Assembly: GCA_903935205.1 (NCBI GenBank)
Contig: CAIZQU010000081.1
Coordinates: 1-64,000, forward strand
Direction of reading: 5' to 3'
Length of the DNA: 64,000 nt
From: an uncultured cyanobacterium
GTDB lineage: Bacteria > Cyanobacteriota > Cyanobacteriia > PCC-6307 > Cyanobiaceae
Part shown: positions 16,243 through 24,883 of the stretch, one piece after another
Layout of the letters: every line of letters starts with the position of its first letter
Position numbering within the stretch: position 1 is the stretch's first letter
Position numbers and translations under genes: made by a program
The notes under the pieces: model-generated
Databases searched by the model: none
What the model saw: the letters and a program-made list of their open reading frames with translations, nothing else
What the model was told of the DNA's origin: nothing

Positions 16243-17421
16243 ATGGCTCTTCAACCTGCCGCCGGCGCCAGGGATCTCCATCCCGACGCGGTTGAAACCA
16301 ACCGACGTCTGGCGGAGCTGCTCGCCAGCGTCTACCGCCTCTGGGGCTACCAGGAGGTCGCCCCGCCGACGATCGAACGGCTCGATTCCCTTGAGGCCGG
16401 CGGCGCGATCAACCCTCGGGAGATCCTTCGCCTGGCCAGCGATGAGCCCCTGGGTCTGCGGCCCGAGCTCACCGCCCCGATCGCCCGGGCCGCCTCCACC
16501 CGCATGCCCGATCGCCCCAGACCTCTGCGGTTGTGGGCCTGCGGCACGACCTTCCGAACCTTTGTGGGCGATGGGGGTGATCAACGGATCAGTGAAGATC
16601 TGCAGAGCGGCGTGGAGCTGCTCGGGGTGGCCTCCTGGGCCGCGGACAACGAACTGATGCACCTGCTGCTCGCCGCTGCCGCCACCCTGGGCCTGCGCCC
16701 CCAACACCGGCCGACCCTGTTGGTGGGCCACCACGGACTGCTCGACGCGCTGCTGGCGCCGCTGCCGCTGGCCAGTCGAGGTCGCGTGCGCCAGGCGCTG
16801 ACGGATTTCGATCCCCTGGCTCTGGATCAGCTCGACCTGAACGAAGCGGAGCGCAGCCGCTACCGCACCCTGCTCGGCCTGCGGGGAGATCCCGGCCAGG
16901 TGCTCTATCAGCTGGAGCAATGGCTCGGCCCCACGGACCTGCTGCACAGCCTCAGTGCCCTGCTGGCCGGTCTGCAGCCCGCGGCGGCGGCCCTGGGTGT
17001 GCGCCTCCAGTTCGATCCCAGCTTCGAGCCCCACTTCGATCTCTACGACGGTCTGGTCTTCCGATTGGTCTGCCAGGGGGCTGACGCCCCAGTGGCGATC
17101 GCCAGCGGCGGTCGCTACGACGCCTTGGTTGGACGGTTCGACATCGATGGATCGCGCGCCGCCGGCACGGGCTTCGCCTTTGCCATCGAGGCGATCCGGG
17201 AGCTGCTGGACGCCGGAGGCGCCGCTGCGACCCTGCAGGGGCCCTGGTTGGTTGCCGCAGCCCCCGGCACCGATCCGGCCCGCTGTCTCAGCCGTCAGGC
17301 GGATCACCATCGCCGCGCTGAAGCGGCGGAACTCTGCCTGCAACCCTGCGAGGACCGGGCGCAAGCCGAGGCGATCGCCCGGGAGCGGGGCTGTTGCGGC
17401 GTCGACTGGCTGGAGGCCTGA
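16243..17421 (+). CDS. hisZ: ATP phosphoribosyltransferase regulatory subunit HisZ
   Basis: 392 aa. HisZ is a catalytically inactive paralogue of histidyl-tRNA synthetase that activates the short-form HisG in the first step of histidine synthesis. Class II synthetase-like features: 'GARDLHPDAVETNRRL', 'GYQEVAPPTIERLDSLEAGGAI', and motif 2-like 'ELTAPIARAASTR ... LRLWACGTTFR'. It lacks the anticodon-binding domain of HisS, as expected. 'YDGLVFRLVCQG' and 'IASGGRYDALVGRFD' complete the fold. HisG is not in the window. Confidence 0.92.
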   Translation: MALQPAAGARDLHPDAVETNRRLAELLASVYRLWGYQEVAPPTIERLDSLEAGGAINPREILRLASDEPLGLRPELTAPIARAASTRMPDRPRPLRLWACGTTFRTFVGDGGDQRISEDLQSGVELLGVASWAADNELMHLLLAAAATLGLRPQHRPTLLVGHHGLLDALLAPLPLASRGRVRQALTDFDPLALDQLDLNEAERSRYRTLLGLRGDPGQVLYQLEQWLGPTDLLHSLSALLAGLQPAAAALGVRLQFDPSFEPHFDLYDGLVFRLVCQGADAPVAIASGGRYDALVGRFDIDGSRAAGTGFAFAIEAIRELLDAGGAAATLQGPWLVAAAPGTDPARCLSRQADHHRRAEAAELCLQPCEDRAQAEAIARERGCCGVDWLEA

Positions 17422-17487
17422 AGACAGTGGCGTCGCTCCCGCCCGGTCGGGGGCCTTTCTAAGATCCGCCCACGCCAACCCGTTGCC

Positions 17488-17712
17488 ATGGCCCACACGA
17501 TCGTCACCGACATCTGCGAGGGCGTGGCCGACTGCGTCGACGCCTGCCCGGTGGCCTGCATACAGCCCGGTCGAGGTGCCAACAGCAAGGGCACGCCCTT
17601 TTATTGGATCGATTTCGATACCTGCATCGACTGCGGCATCTGCCTGCAGGTCTGCCCCGTTGCCGGGGCGATCGTGCCCGAGGAGAAGCCGGAACTGCAG
17701 CGTCAGGCCTGA
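17488..17712 (+). CDS. Bacterial-type two-cluster ferredoxin
   Basis: 74 aa. Eight cysteines at residues 10, 16, 20, 24, 46, 49, 52 and 56. The second group 'CIDCGICLQVCP' is a textbook 4Fe-4S site; the first, 'CEGVADCVDACPVACI', is spaced as in 7Fe/8Fe ferredoxins, with its last Cys followed by a longer loop. It is a small soluble electron carrier. It sits alone between hisZ and htpG with its own 66-bp upstream region. Confidence 0.93.
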   Translation: MAHTIVTDICEGVADCVDACPVACIQPGRGANSKGTPFYWIDFDTCIDCGICLQVCPVAGAIVPEEKPELQRQA

Positions 17713-17931
17713 CCCTCGCCCAGCAACGGTCCAGCCGTCGCCCAGCGAGGCCCTGCCCTGATCGGCGATGGCTGGGCGCGCTGTTGCCTGCGCCTGAGGT
17801 CAGCCACCACCAGCGCCGAACCCCTGGGATCGATCTGCGGGGCTGCGCAGGTCGGTTTCCTGCCCATCAGCCCGGTTGGCAATCGACCGGTCGAGAGGTG
17901 ATTCTGGGGTGGAATCGCCAGGATTGGCACC

Positions 17932-19851
17932 GTGCTGCAGACCGAACAGGGTCAGATTCAGATCCACACCGAAAACATCTTCCCGATCATCAAGAAGGCC
18001 GTCTACAGCGGCCATGAGGTCTTCCTTCGCGAACTGGTCAGCAATGGGGTTGATGCGATCAGCAAACGCCGCATGGCTGCGATGGCCGGCGACTGCAGCG
18101 AAGGCCCGGAGGGCAGGATCAGCATCCGCATCGATCGCGAAGCCAAGACCCTGACCATTTCCGACAATGGCATCGGCATGAGCGCCGATGAGGTAAAACG
18201 CTACATCAACCAGGTTGCGTTCTCCAGCGCTGAGGAGTTCCTGGAGCGTTACAAGAGTGAAAGCGACGCCATTATTGGCCATTTCGGTCTTGGGTTCTAC
18301 TCGAGCTTTATGGTTGCTGCCCGCGTTGAGCTCGTCAGCCTCAGTGCCCGAGACGGCAGCGAGGCGGTTCGCTGGAGTTGCGATGGCTCGCCCAATTTCA
18401 GCCTGGAACCAGCTGAGCGCAGCGAAGCAGGTACCGACGTAATTCTCCATTTGATGGAGGAGGAGATCGAATACATCGAGCCGGCTCGCATCCGCACGTT
18501 GATCACCACCTACTGCGACTTTCTGCCGGTGGAGGTGCAGCTTGAGGGTGAAACCATCAATAAGCGCGAGGCGCCCTGGCGCAAAAGCCCCCGGGAGCTG
18601 AGCGATAACGACTACATAGAGCTTTACCGGTACCTCTATCCCTTCCAAGGTGATCCCCTGCTCTGGGTTCACCTCAACACCGACTACCCTTACACGCTGC
18701 AGGGCATCCTCTTTTTCCCCCAGCTCAGCGGTCGTGCCGATTGGGAGAAGGGGGAAATCAAGCTCTATTGCAACCAGGTTTTCGTCAGTGATTCGATCAA
18801 GGAGGTGGTGCCCCGCTTCCTCCTGCCCCTGCGCGGCGTTCTCGATTCCCCTGACATTCCGCTCAACGTCAGCCGCTCCGCCCTGCAGACCGACAGGCGC
18901 GTGCGTTCGATCGGTGGTTTCGTGGCCAAAAAGGTGGCTGATCGCCTGCGCGATCTACTCCGCGAAGACCCACGCCGCTACGGAGAAATCTGGGAGGCCC
19001 TGGCTCCCTTCATCAAGATCGGCGCTCTGGAAGACGACAAATTCGCGGAACAGGTCTCCGAATTGGTTCTGTTCGGCACCACCGCTGCCGCGATGCAGGA
19101 TCAGCCCGGCGAAGGTCAGATCCTCGATCCCATTCCGGGGCCGGCGGGCAAAGCCTTCACCACCCTGGCCCGGTACCGCTCACGCCTGGGCTCGGACAAC
19201 GACAAGCGCATCCTCTACTGCACCGATGAGGCCGGCCAGGCCGGTGCCCTCGCTCTCTGGAAGGGGCAGGGGGCAGAGGTGTTGCTGGCTGACAGCTTCA
19301 TCGATACCCAGTTCATCCCCTGGCTGGAGAGCCGGCACCAGGATTTGAAATTCCAGCGGGTCGACAGCGAATTGGATGACTCTCTTCAGGAGAAGGAGAG
19401 TGAGATTGCCGATGCCGATGGACAGGATGGTGGTGAGAAGCTGCGTCAGCTGTTTGCCAGGGCCCTCGCCAACGACAAGATCACCCTGCAGGTGCAATCC
19501 CTCAAGGGAGAGCAGGCACCGGCGGCCCTGATCCTGCTTCCGGAGCAGATGCGTCGCATCAACGATTTCGGGGCCTTGATGGAGCAGCGACTGCCGGGTC
19601 TCCCCGATCACCATGTGTTGCTGATCAACCGTCGCCATCCCCTTGTGGCCGGTCTGCTGCGTCTTTCCAGCGGCGCCATCCTCACCAGCGATGGCGTCGA
19701 GTCCCCCAGCGAACAGCTGGCCAGTGAGCTCAGCCGCCATTTGTACGACCTGGCCCGCCTGGCGGTTGGGGGGCTTGAGCCCAACCAGTTGGCGGGCTTC
19801 CAGCAGCGCAGCAGCGATCTGATCGGTCGTCTGCTCGACAAGCTGGGCTGA
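17932..19851 (+). CDS. htpG: Hsp90 chaperone HtpG
   Basis: 639 aa, GTG start at 17932. Cytosolic ATP-dependent chaperone. GHKL ATPase motifs: 'FLRELVSNGVDAI' near residue 30 (Glu and Asn for ATP), 'ISDNGIGMSADEV' and 'GHFGLGFYSSFMVA'. The middle domain has 'VFVSDSIKEVVPRFL' and 'DIPLNVSRSALQTDR' with the catalytic Arg. The C-terminal dimer region is present; there is no MEEVD, as in bacterial forms. The 219 bp upstream region has no CIRCE-like inverted repeat that I could find. A strong hairpin lies immediately downstream. Confidence 0.96.
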   Translation: MLQTEQGQIQIHTENIFPIIKKAVYSGHEVFLRELVSNGVDAISKRRMAAMAGDCSEGPEGRISIRIDREAKTLTISDNGIGMSADEVKRYINQVAFSSAEEFLERYKSESDAIIGHFGLGFYSSFMVAARVELVSLSARDGSEAVRWSCDGSPNFSLEPAERSEAGTDVILHLMEEEIEYIEPARIRTLITTYCDFLPVEVQLEGETINKREAPWRKSPRELSDNDYIELYRYLYPFQGDPLLWVHLNTDYPYTLQGILFFPQLSGRADWEKGEIKLYCNQVFVSDSIKEVVPRFLLPLRGVLDSPDIPLNVSRSALQTDRRVRSIGGFVAKKVADRLRDLLREDPRRYGEIWEALAPFIKIGALEDDKFAEQVSELVLFGTTAAAMQDQPGEGQILDPIPGPAGKAFTTLARYRSRLGSDNDKRILYCTDEAGQAGALALWKGQGAEVLLADSFIDTQFIPWLESRHQDLKFQRVDSELDDSLQEKESEIADADGQDGGEKLRQLFARALANDKITLQVQSLKGEQAPAALILLPEQMRRINDFGALMEQRLPGLPDHHVLLINRRHPLVAGLLRLSSGAILTSDGVESPSEQLASELSRHLYDLARLAVGGLEPNQLAGFQQRSSDLIGRLLDKLG

Positions 19852-19853
19852 TC

Positions 19854-19899
19854 GTGGCGCCGCACCGCCGCCCGGGCCTCCGCTCGGCGGTGTGGCCAC
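19854..19899 (+). terminator. Strong GC hairpin after htpG
   Basis: GTGGC...CACCGCCG pairs with CGGCGGTG...GCCAC directly behind the htpG stop. No T tract follows, so intrinsic termination is uncertain; it may instead protect the 3' end. Confidence 0.5.
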
Positions 19900-20312
19900 G
19901 CCAGCGATGCTGCTGGCCCTCGGCCAGCGCCGCCAGCAGGGTCCACCGTCCGCCAGTCGGTCGGATCAGCTGACGCTGCCACCGATCGCCCATCGATCGC
20001 CCATCGATCGATGGGCAGCGGATCGCCGCTCGGCTCTGGACACCGTGCTCCAGGCCTGAGGCTCGCGTTCCGGCCGGCTGAACGGCCGGGGCGAACGTCA
20101 TTTGATAGGGTGTCTTCTGTGCGCTCTTCACTCGGAGTGACGGCTAAAGGGTCCACGCCCAGCCATTGGCTCCGAGAGACCATCTCCAGGCAGCCATCCC
20201 TGGAGGCCTCCCCCAGGACCAAGGTTCCAGGGGTCGCTCCAAGGCTGTGTCTCCCCTGAGGACACACCGCCGAGCTGAGCAGCACTGCCTACCCCATTCG
20301 TTTTGCAAGGTC
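19900..20312. other. Intergenic region / possible rpmB leader
   Basis: No gene recognised. A GATCGCCCATC-like stretch repeats near 19980-20015 (CCATCGATC copies). About 110 nt before rpmB a short hairpin CTCCAGG (20184-20190) / CCTGGAG (20199-20205) lies in what would be the mRNA leader. No promoter could be fixed with confidence. Confidence 0.4.
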
Positions 20313-20549
20313 ATGTCCCGGGTCTGCCAACTCACCGGCAAGCGCGCCAACAACGGCATGGCCGTCAGCCATTCCCATGTGCGCACCAAGAAACTGCAGC
20401 AGGTCAACCTGCAGGAGCGCCGCCTCTGGTGGGCGGAAGGTCAGCGCTTCGTGAAGCTGCGGGTTTCGACTCGCGCCCTCAAAACCATTCAGAAGAAAGG
20501 TCTTGGCGCCTATGCCCGCGAGCTCGGCGTCAATCTCGCCAAGGTCTGA
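20313..20549 (+). CDS. rpmB: 50S ribosomal protein L28
   Basis: 78 aa from the ATG at 20313; the upstream part of the track ORF is not L28. '[20 protein letters not shown]' is the L28 start, followed by '[14 protein letters not shown]' and '[15 protein letters not shown]'. Only one of the usual zinc-ligand cysteines is present (C5), so this is the zinc-free C-minus form. A terminator-like hairpin lies about 90 nt downstream. Confidence 0.97.
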   Translation: MSRVCQLTGKRANNGMAVSHSHVRTKKLQQVNLQERRLWWAEGQRFVKLRVSTRALKTIQKKGLGAYARELGVNLAKV

Positions 20550-20640
20550 TACGCCTGGGTCTGATTCGCCAGATCTGAGCTGGCGCCACCACCCCGGCCT
20601 GCCTTCTCAAGCCGGGAGCTGATCCCAGCCCATCGCCCCA

Positions 20641-20676
20641 GACCCCAAGGGCAGGACGGATCCTGGCCTTGGGGTC
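20641..20676 (+). terminator. Hairpin terminator candidate downstream of rpmB
   Basis: Perfect 10-bp stem GACCCCAAGG / CCTTGGGGTC with a 16-nt loop, followed by GTTGTCT. The stem can extend through flanking CCA / TGG with a bulge. The T content afterwards is modest. It lies in the 325-bp region between rpmB and the peroxiredoxin gene, where no gene was seen. Confidence 0.6.
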
Positions 20677-20874
20677 GTTGTCTGGGCCCCATCCCTTCTG
20701 CGCAGGTTCTGGAAACCCCTGGCGGCAGCCGGGCCCGGCACTGGCCGACGACCGCTCGCCTCGATGGTGCCTCCACGTTCGGCGGCCAGGAGAGGGCATG
20801 GAACGATGTGATCGCTGCTTCACCCCAGCGCCCGGCGGAACCGGTCAGACTCAGCGGCAGTTCCATTCCTGTTC

Positions 20875-21480
20875 ATGGCGGCCAGGCTGCATCGACGCTC
20901 TTTCTTGCAGGCCGCCCTGCTCGTTCCGGCTGCCCTGTTGCTGCCAGCACCCCCTGGCCTTTCTCCAGGTCGGGGACAGGCCCTCGCCCTGGGCGGCACC
21001 CTGCCGGATCTGGATGCCGCGGCTCCAGCCTTCCGCCTGGAGGGGGTCAGCCCCAACGGCAACGGTGATCCGATGGCCTCGGAGCTGGCCCTAGCTGATT
21101 TCAGGGGCCAATGGTTGGTTCTCTACTTCTATCCTCGCGATTTCACCAGTGGCTGCACGTTGGAAGCCCGCGGCTTCCAACGCGATCTGGCGGCCTTCCA
21201 CCAGGCCGGAGCCGAGGTGGTGGGGGTCAGCGCCGATGATCCCGATTCCCACGCGTCCTTCTGCGGCAGCGAGGGTCTGGCCTACCCCCTGCTCTCGGAT
21301 CCAGGTGGGGCGGTCAGTCGCCGCTACGGCTCCTGGATGGCCCCCTACTCGTTGCGCCACACCTTCCTCATCGACCCCTCCGGCACCCTGCGGGCCCGCT
21401 GGGTTGGGGTGAATCCCTCCCGCCACAGCGCCGAGGTGCTCGCGTCCCTGCAGCAGCTCCAGGCGGCCAGCCTGTCCTGA
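20875..21480 (+). CDS. PrxQ/Bcp-type peroxiredoxin, exported
   Basis: 201 aa. Thiol peroxidase that reduces H2O2 or alkyl hydroperoxides. The N-terminus 'LHRRSFLQAALLVPAALLLP' is a signal with a twin-arginine-like RRSFLQ, so a lumenal or periplasmic site is likely. The active site is 'FYPRDFTSGCTLEARGF', with the peroxidatic Cys at about residue 94. The resolving Cys usually five residues later in PrxQ is Arg here; another Cys occurs at about residue 130 ('SFCGSEG') and may take that role. The metallophosphoesterase gene starts 2 nt after its stop. Confidence 0.9.
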   Translation: MAARLHRRSFLQAALLVPAALLLPAPPGLSPGRGQALALGGTLPDLDAAAPAFRLEGVSPNGNGDPMASELALADFRGQWLVLYFYPRDFTSGCTLEARGFQRDLAAFHQAGAEVVGVSADDPDSHASFCGSEGLAYPLLSDPGGAVSRRYGSWMAPYSLRHTFLIDPSGTLRARWVGVNPSRHSAEVLASLQQLQAASLS

Positions 21481-21482
21481 CC

Positions 21483-22586
21483 ATGACGGTTCCCCCTGCC
21501 CCCCCGCCGGGTCCCCAGTGGGCTCCCGGACCCCTTGCCACGGCCAGCACCCACGGCATCAGGGGCCAGGCCATCCGCTCCCTCCACTGGTTGCCGGCTC
21601 GAAGGGGCCCCCTGAAGGTCACCTCTCTGCCATTTCTCCGCCCCCTGGCCTTGGCCACCCTGGTCCTGGGGGGGATGTCCCTGTTGCTGGCCGGCGCTCC
21701 CAGGCCGCAACCGGCGGATGCTCAGGCGGCATCCGCCCCATCCCAGCAGCCCGCCGCCTTCCCCATCAGGCCTCTGGCCCAGGTGCGCTTTCTGGCCGTC
21801 GCCGACACGGGGAGCGGCAATGGCCATCAGCAGGCCGTCGCCGACCGCATGGTCGAGCGTCACCGCCAGCTCCCGGTCGATCTGGTGGTGCTGGGGGGAG
21901 ACAACATCTATCCCGATGGCAGCCTGAGCCGGGTGGAATCCACCTTCCATCGGCCCTATCGCGCCCTGCTGGAGGCAGGTGTGCCCTTCCACGCCGTGCT
22001 GGGCAACCACGACATCCGCACCGCCAACGGCGAGCACCAGCTGGCCTTCCGGCCGTTCGGCATGAAGGGCCGCTGGTACGCCCTGCGGCGAGGGCCTGTG
22101 GAGCTGTTCTTCCTGGACACCAACCACAACGCCGCCTGGCAGCACCAGATGCCCTGGCTGAAGAAGGCTCTGGCTGCATCCACAGCACCCTGGAAGGTGG
22201 TCGTGGGCCATCACCCGATCTATAGCTCCGGTTTCTATGGCGATGATCCGGTGGCGATCGCTCGCCTGACACCCCTGTTCGAGCGCCATGGGGTGCAGCT
22301 TTACATCAACGGACACGAACACCACTACGAACGAAGCCGGCCCCTGACCGGCACCACCTATCTCCAGGTCGGAGGCGGCGGTGCCTCTCTGCGGGCCGTG
22401 CTGCCAAACGAGCGATCGGCCCTGGCGGTCAGCGCCTACAGCTTCGCCGAGATCAGCGTCACGGCTGAGCGCCTTGAGATCCTCGCCTGGGATGCCAGGG
22501 GGAGGCGCCTGGACCAGGCTGTGCTGCGTCGTTCCGGCACGGATGGCGCCACAGGCGGGTCCGCCCTGCTGCCGAGTCAGCCCTGA
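21483..22586 (+). CDS. Metallophosphoesterase, purple-acid-phosphatase-like
   Basis: 367 aa. Di-metal phosphoesterase fold with all ligand motifs: 'AVADTGSGNG' (D), 'VVLGGDNIYPDG' (GDN), 'AVLGNHDIRT' (GNHD), 'VVGHHPIYSSG' (GHHP) and 'LYINGHEHHYE' (GHEHHYE). These follow the tartrate-resistant acid phosphatase order. About 80 residues precede the domain, including one hydrophobic helix ('LALATLVLGGMSLLLAGAP'), so it is probably anchored or secreted. Likely acts on phosphomonoesters outside the cytoplasm; substrate not known. Tightly coupled to the peroxiredoxin gene. Confidence 0.88.
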   Translation: MTVPPAPPPGPQWAPGPLATASTHGIRGQAIRSLHWLPARRGPLKVTSLPFLRPLALATLVLGGMSLLLAGAPRPQPADAQAASAPSQQPAAFPIRPLAQVRFLAVADTGSGNGHQQAVADRMVERHRQLPVDLVVLGGDNIYPDGSLSRVESTFHRPYRALLEAGVPFHAVLGNHDIRTANGEHQLAFRPFGMKGRWYALRRGPVELFFLDTNHNAAWQHQMPWLKKALAASTAPWKVVVGHHPIYSSGFYGDDPVAIARLTPLFERHGVQLYINGHEHHYERSRPLTGTTYLQVGGGGASLRAVLPNERSALAVSAYSFAEISVTAERLEILAWDARGRRLDQAVLRRSGTDGATGGSALLPSQP

Positions 22587-22590
22587 TCGC

Positions 22591-23763
22591 TCACGTCGGG
22601 GTCGGTGGTGTCCCAGGGCCTGGGGGAAGGAGCGGCATCAGCCGCTCCAGCACAGCCCGATGGTGTTCGGCCCGGTCGTGAAGCGCCCGCACCGTGGCTG
22701 GATCAGCCGGATTGTCCAGGCAAGCCAGCCACTGGTCCGCCAGATCGGGGGGGGGTGGCGCTTCGAGCCCATGGCAAGGGCAGCCGATGGCGGCGGCGGC
22801 GGCGGCCACCTTGGGGTCGTAGCTCAGGGCCGCCGTCGGTGCACCGCCCAGGGCGGCCAGGATCAGGCCGTGCAGGCGCATCGCCACCACCAGCCCCGCG
22901 GAGCGGAACAGCTCCAGGGCCTCCTCCGGATCCGCGGCCGCCACCAGCTGGCTGCGTTGGCCAAGGTCCGCCGGCAGCAGCTCCTCCGTCTGGAGATCGG
23001 TCAACAGCCGTCGGTCCTGGTGGCTGTGGAAGGGGAGCCAGAGCACGGGCCGATCCTGGGCGGCGGCCACCCTGGCCAGGGCCTGCAGGTAGGGCCTCCA
23101 GGACGGGCCCTGCAGCTGTGATACCGGGCGCCAGCAGACCACGATCGGCCCGCCCCGGCCCCGCCAGGTCCGGGGTCGGAGTCCCCAGACCGGATCGCTG
23201 CCCTCGATCCCGGCGACGCCCCAGGAGGCGGCCAGGGCGGCGGAGTCGGGATCGCGCCAGCTGGCGGCCGTGACCAGGGGCAGCAGCTGGCGCACCAGTG
23301 CGCGGCTGCGGCGCCGCCGCAGGGGGCCCAGACCCTGCCCCCAGAGCCCCACCGGCTTGCCCTGGGCCCGTGCCGCCAGGATCAGGACGGCGTAGTAGAT
23401 CAGGCTCTGGAAGCTGGTGGCGTCCTGCAGCAGGCTGCCGCCACCCAGCACCAGAGCGTCGCAGCGTCCAAGGGCTCGCACCACCCCGACCAGGCTGCGC
23501 CGATCGACGGTGGCGATCCCGAAGCGCTGGCGCACCTGGTCCTGATCCCAGGCCGTCACCAGGGGCTCACAGCCCGCCGGCAGCTGGCTGAGCAGCGCCG
23601 CGAGAAGCGCATCGTCGCCGAGATTGTGCTCGCCGTAGTACCCGCACAACAGAAGGCGACGACCAGGACGGCTCCGATCCGGTTCCGCCCAGCCTGAAGA
23701 CCCGGCCAACGGCGTTCCCCTGGCCTCCAGCCCTGGCTCCGCCGGTGCCGCTCCCTCCGCCAC
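22591..23763 (-). CDS. csaB: Polysaccharide pyruvyl transferase CsaB
   Basis: About 390 aa with a GTG start at 23763; the track start at 24033 lies inside the divergent DUF2499 gene. CsaB adds pyruvate ketals to cell-wall polysaccharide, which lets SLH-domain proteins bind; in cyanobacteria this tethers the outer membrane. Motifs: 'LLLCGYYGEHNLGDDALL' at the start of the GT-B-like fold, 'DALVLGGGSLLQD', 'GLWGQGLGPL' and 'GLVVAMRLHGLILAALGG'. Residues before 'RRLLLCGYYG' are low complexity, so the true start may be later. An ATG at 23862 is another option. Confidence 0.88.
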   Translation of the reverse strand: MAEGAAPAEPGLEARGTPLAGSSGWAEPDRSRPGRRLLLCGYYGEHNLGDDALLAALLSQLPAGCEPLVTAWDQDQVRQRFGIATVDRRSLVGVVRALGRCDALVLGGGSLLQDATSFQSLIYYAVLILAARAQGKPVGLWGQGLGPLRRRRSRALVRQLLPLVTAASWRDPDSAALAASWGVAGIEGSDPVWGLRPRTWRGRGGPIVVCWRPVSQLQGPSWRPYLQALARVAAAQDRPVLWLPFHSHQDRRLLTDLQTEELLPADLGQRSQLVAAADPEEALELFRSAGLVVAMRLHGLILAALGGAPTAALSYDPKVAAAAAAIGCPCHGLEAPPPPDLADQWLACLDNPADPATVRALHDRAEHHRAVLERLMPLLPPGPGTPPTPT

Positions 23764-23856
23764 CTCTGCCCCTGTCGATCGCGGGCCGACCCTACGCCCC
23801 CCCGCTGGCGGGCGCCCGGTCCTTCCTACGATGGCCTCCACTGCCTGTTTGCGCCC

Positions 23857-24207
23857 ATGCATGCCCTCTCGCTGGGCACCTGGTGGATTCACGTCACATC
23901 TGTTCTGGAGTGGCTTCTGGCCATCCTTGCCGTGCAGCGGTTCGGCAGGCAGCGCGGCGAGGGTGGCTGGCGCTGGTTGGCCCTGGCGATGCTGCCGGCC
24001 CTCGGCAGCGCCATGGCCGCCTGCACCTGGCATCTTTACGACAACCCCACCTCCCTCAAGGGACTGGTGGTGCTGCAGGCAGGACTCACCTGCCTGGGCA
24101 ACCTCACCCTGGCCCTGGCGGCCTGGAATCTGCTGCGACTGCAGCGCCAGCAGCTCCCCTCAGCCCCCGGGGCTGAAGGTCAGGCCCCGACCGCCAGCCG
24201 GTTGTGA
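23857..24207 (+). CDS. DUF2499 (Ycf49-like) membrane protein
   Basis: 116 aa with three hydrophobic helices. The sequence 'HALSLGTWWIHVTSVLEWLLA' and 'MLPALGSAMAACTWHLYDN' are the DUF2499 hallmarks, a family restricted to cyanobacteria and plastids (Ycf49). Function not established. It is followed without a gap by a DUF3593 gene, another cyanobacteria/plant-specific family, and then psaK. Confidence 0.85.
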   Translation: MHALSLGTWWIHVTSVLEWLLAILAVQRFGRQRGEGGWRWLALAMLPALGSAMAACTWHLYDNPTSLKGLVVLQAGLTCLGNLTLALAAWNLLRLQRQQLPSAPGAEGQAPTASRL

Positions 24208-24536
24208 TGACCTCTCCTACGGCTACGGCACCCCTGGCGGCCCTCGCCAGCATCGATCCGGCACCGCTGTTCGTCCTCTCCCTGGTTCCCTACCTGGCCT
24301 TCCTGTGGTGGGCATCGCGGTTGCGGGGCTTCCCTCGGCTGGCCCTGCTCGGGTTTCAACTGACCCTGCTGTTCGTGGCGGTGACGATTGTGGCCGCGGT
24401 GGTCGCCAAGCAGTTCTTCGGTCAGCAGCTGGCGGATGTCGATGGGCTTCACGGAGGGGCTGAGGCCTTTCTGACCCTGAGCAATGCCCTGGTGCTGCTG
24501 GGGTTCACCAGCTTCCGGGGCCCCAAGCAGCGCTGA
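24207..24536 (+). CDS. DUF3593 membrane protein
   Basis: 109 aa from the ATG at 24207, which shares its A with the TGA of the DUF2499 gene (a GTG at 24204 is the track start). Three hydrophobic segments; 'PAPLFVLSLVPYLAFLWWA' and 'HGGAEAFLTLSNALVLLGF' fit DUF3593, found in cyanobacteria and green plants. The 1-nt overlap with its neighbour indicates co-translation. Role unknown; a thylakoid membrane location is inference. Confidence 0.8.
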   Translation: MTSPTATAPLAALASIDPAPLFVLSLVPYLAFLWWASRLRGFPRLALLGFQLTLLFVAVTIVAAVVAKQFFGQQLADVDGLHGGAEAFLTLSNALVLLGFTSFRGPKQR

Positions 24537-24615
24537 AGCGCCGATGAACAAGTCTTACGTCCACCCCGGCGTCGGTGTCGCAGCCCCGGAAGATAGGGCG
24601 TCGGCACATGGCTCC

Positions 24616-24873
24616 ATGATCGCTCCCCTCCTGGCTCTGGCTCCCGCCACCGTCTCCTGGTCGCCGAAGGTGGGCCTGGTGATGATCGTCGCCAACGTCA
24701 TCGCCATCGCCATCGGCAAAGCCACCATCAAGCAGCCCAACGTGGGTCTGCAGCTGCCCAGCTCCAATCTTTTCGGCGGCCTCAGCCATGGGGCCATGCT
24801 CGGCACCATCAGCCTCGGCCACATCCTTGGCATGGGGGCGATTCAGGGTCTTGCCTCCCGCGGCGTTCTCTGA
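24616..24873 (+). CDS. psaK: Photosystem I subunit PsaK
   Basis: 85 aa from the ATG at 24616; the track ORF extends upstream without similarity. PsaK is a peripheral two-helix subunit of photosystem I. 'TVSWSPKVGLVMIVANVIAIAIG', the loop 'KATIKQPNVGLQLPSSNLFGG' and the second helix ending in 'GHILGMGAIQGLASRGVL' match the family over the full length. A hairpin follows the stop by 11 nt. Confidence 0.95.
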   Translation: MIAPLLALAPATVSWSPKVGLVMIVANVIAIAIGKATIKQPNVGLQLPSSNLFGGLSHGAMLGTISLGHILGMGAIQGLASRGVL

Positions 24874-24883
24874 AATCCCCCTG

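Noticed and set aside
17713-17931. CIRCE heat-shock operator upstream of htpG
   Set aside because: I looked for TTAGCACTC-N9-GAGTGCTAA-like arms and found none.
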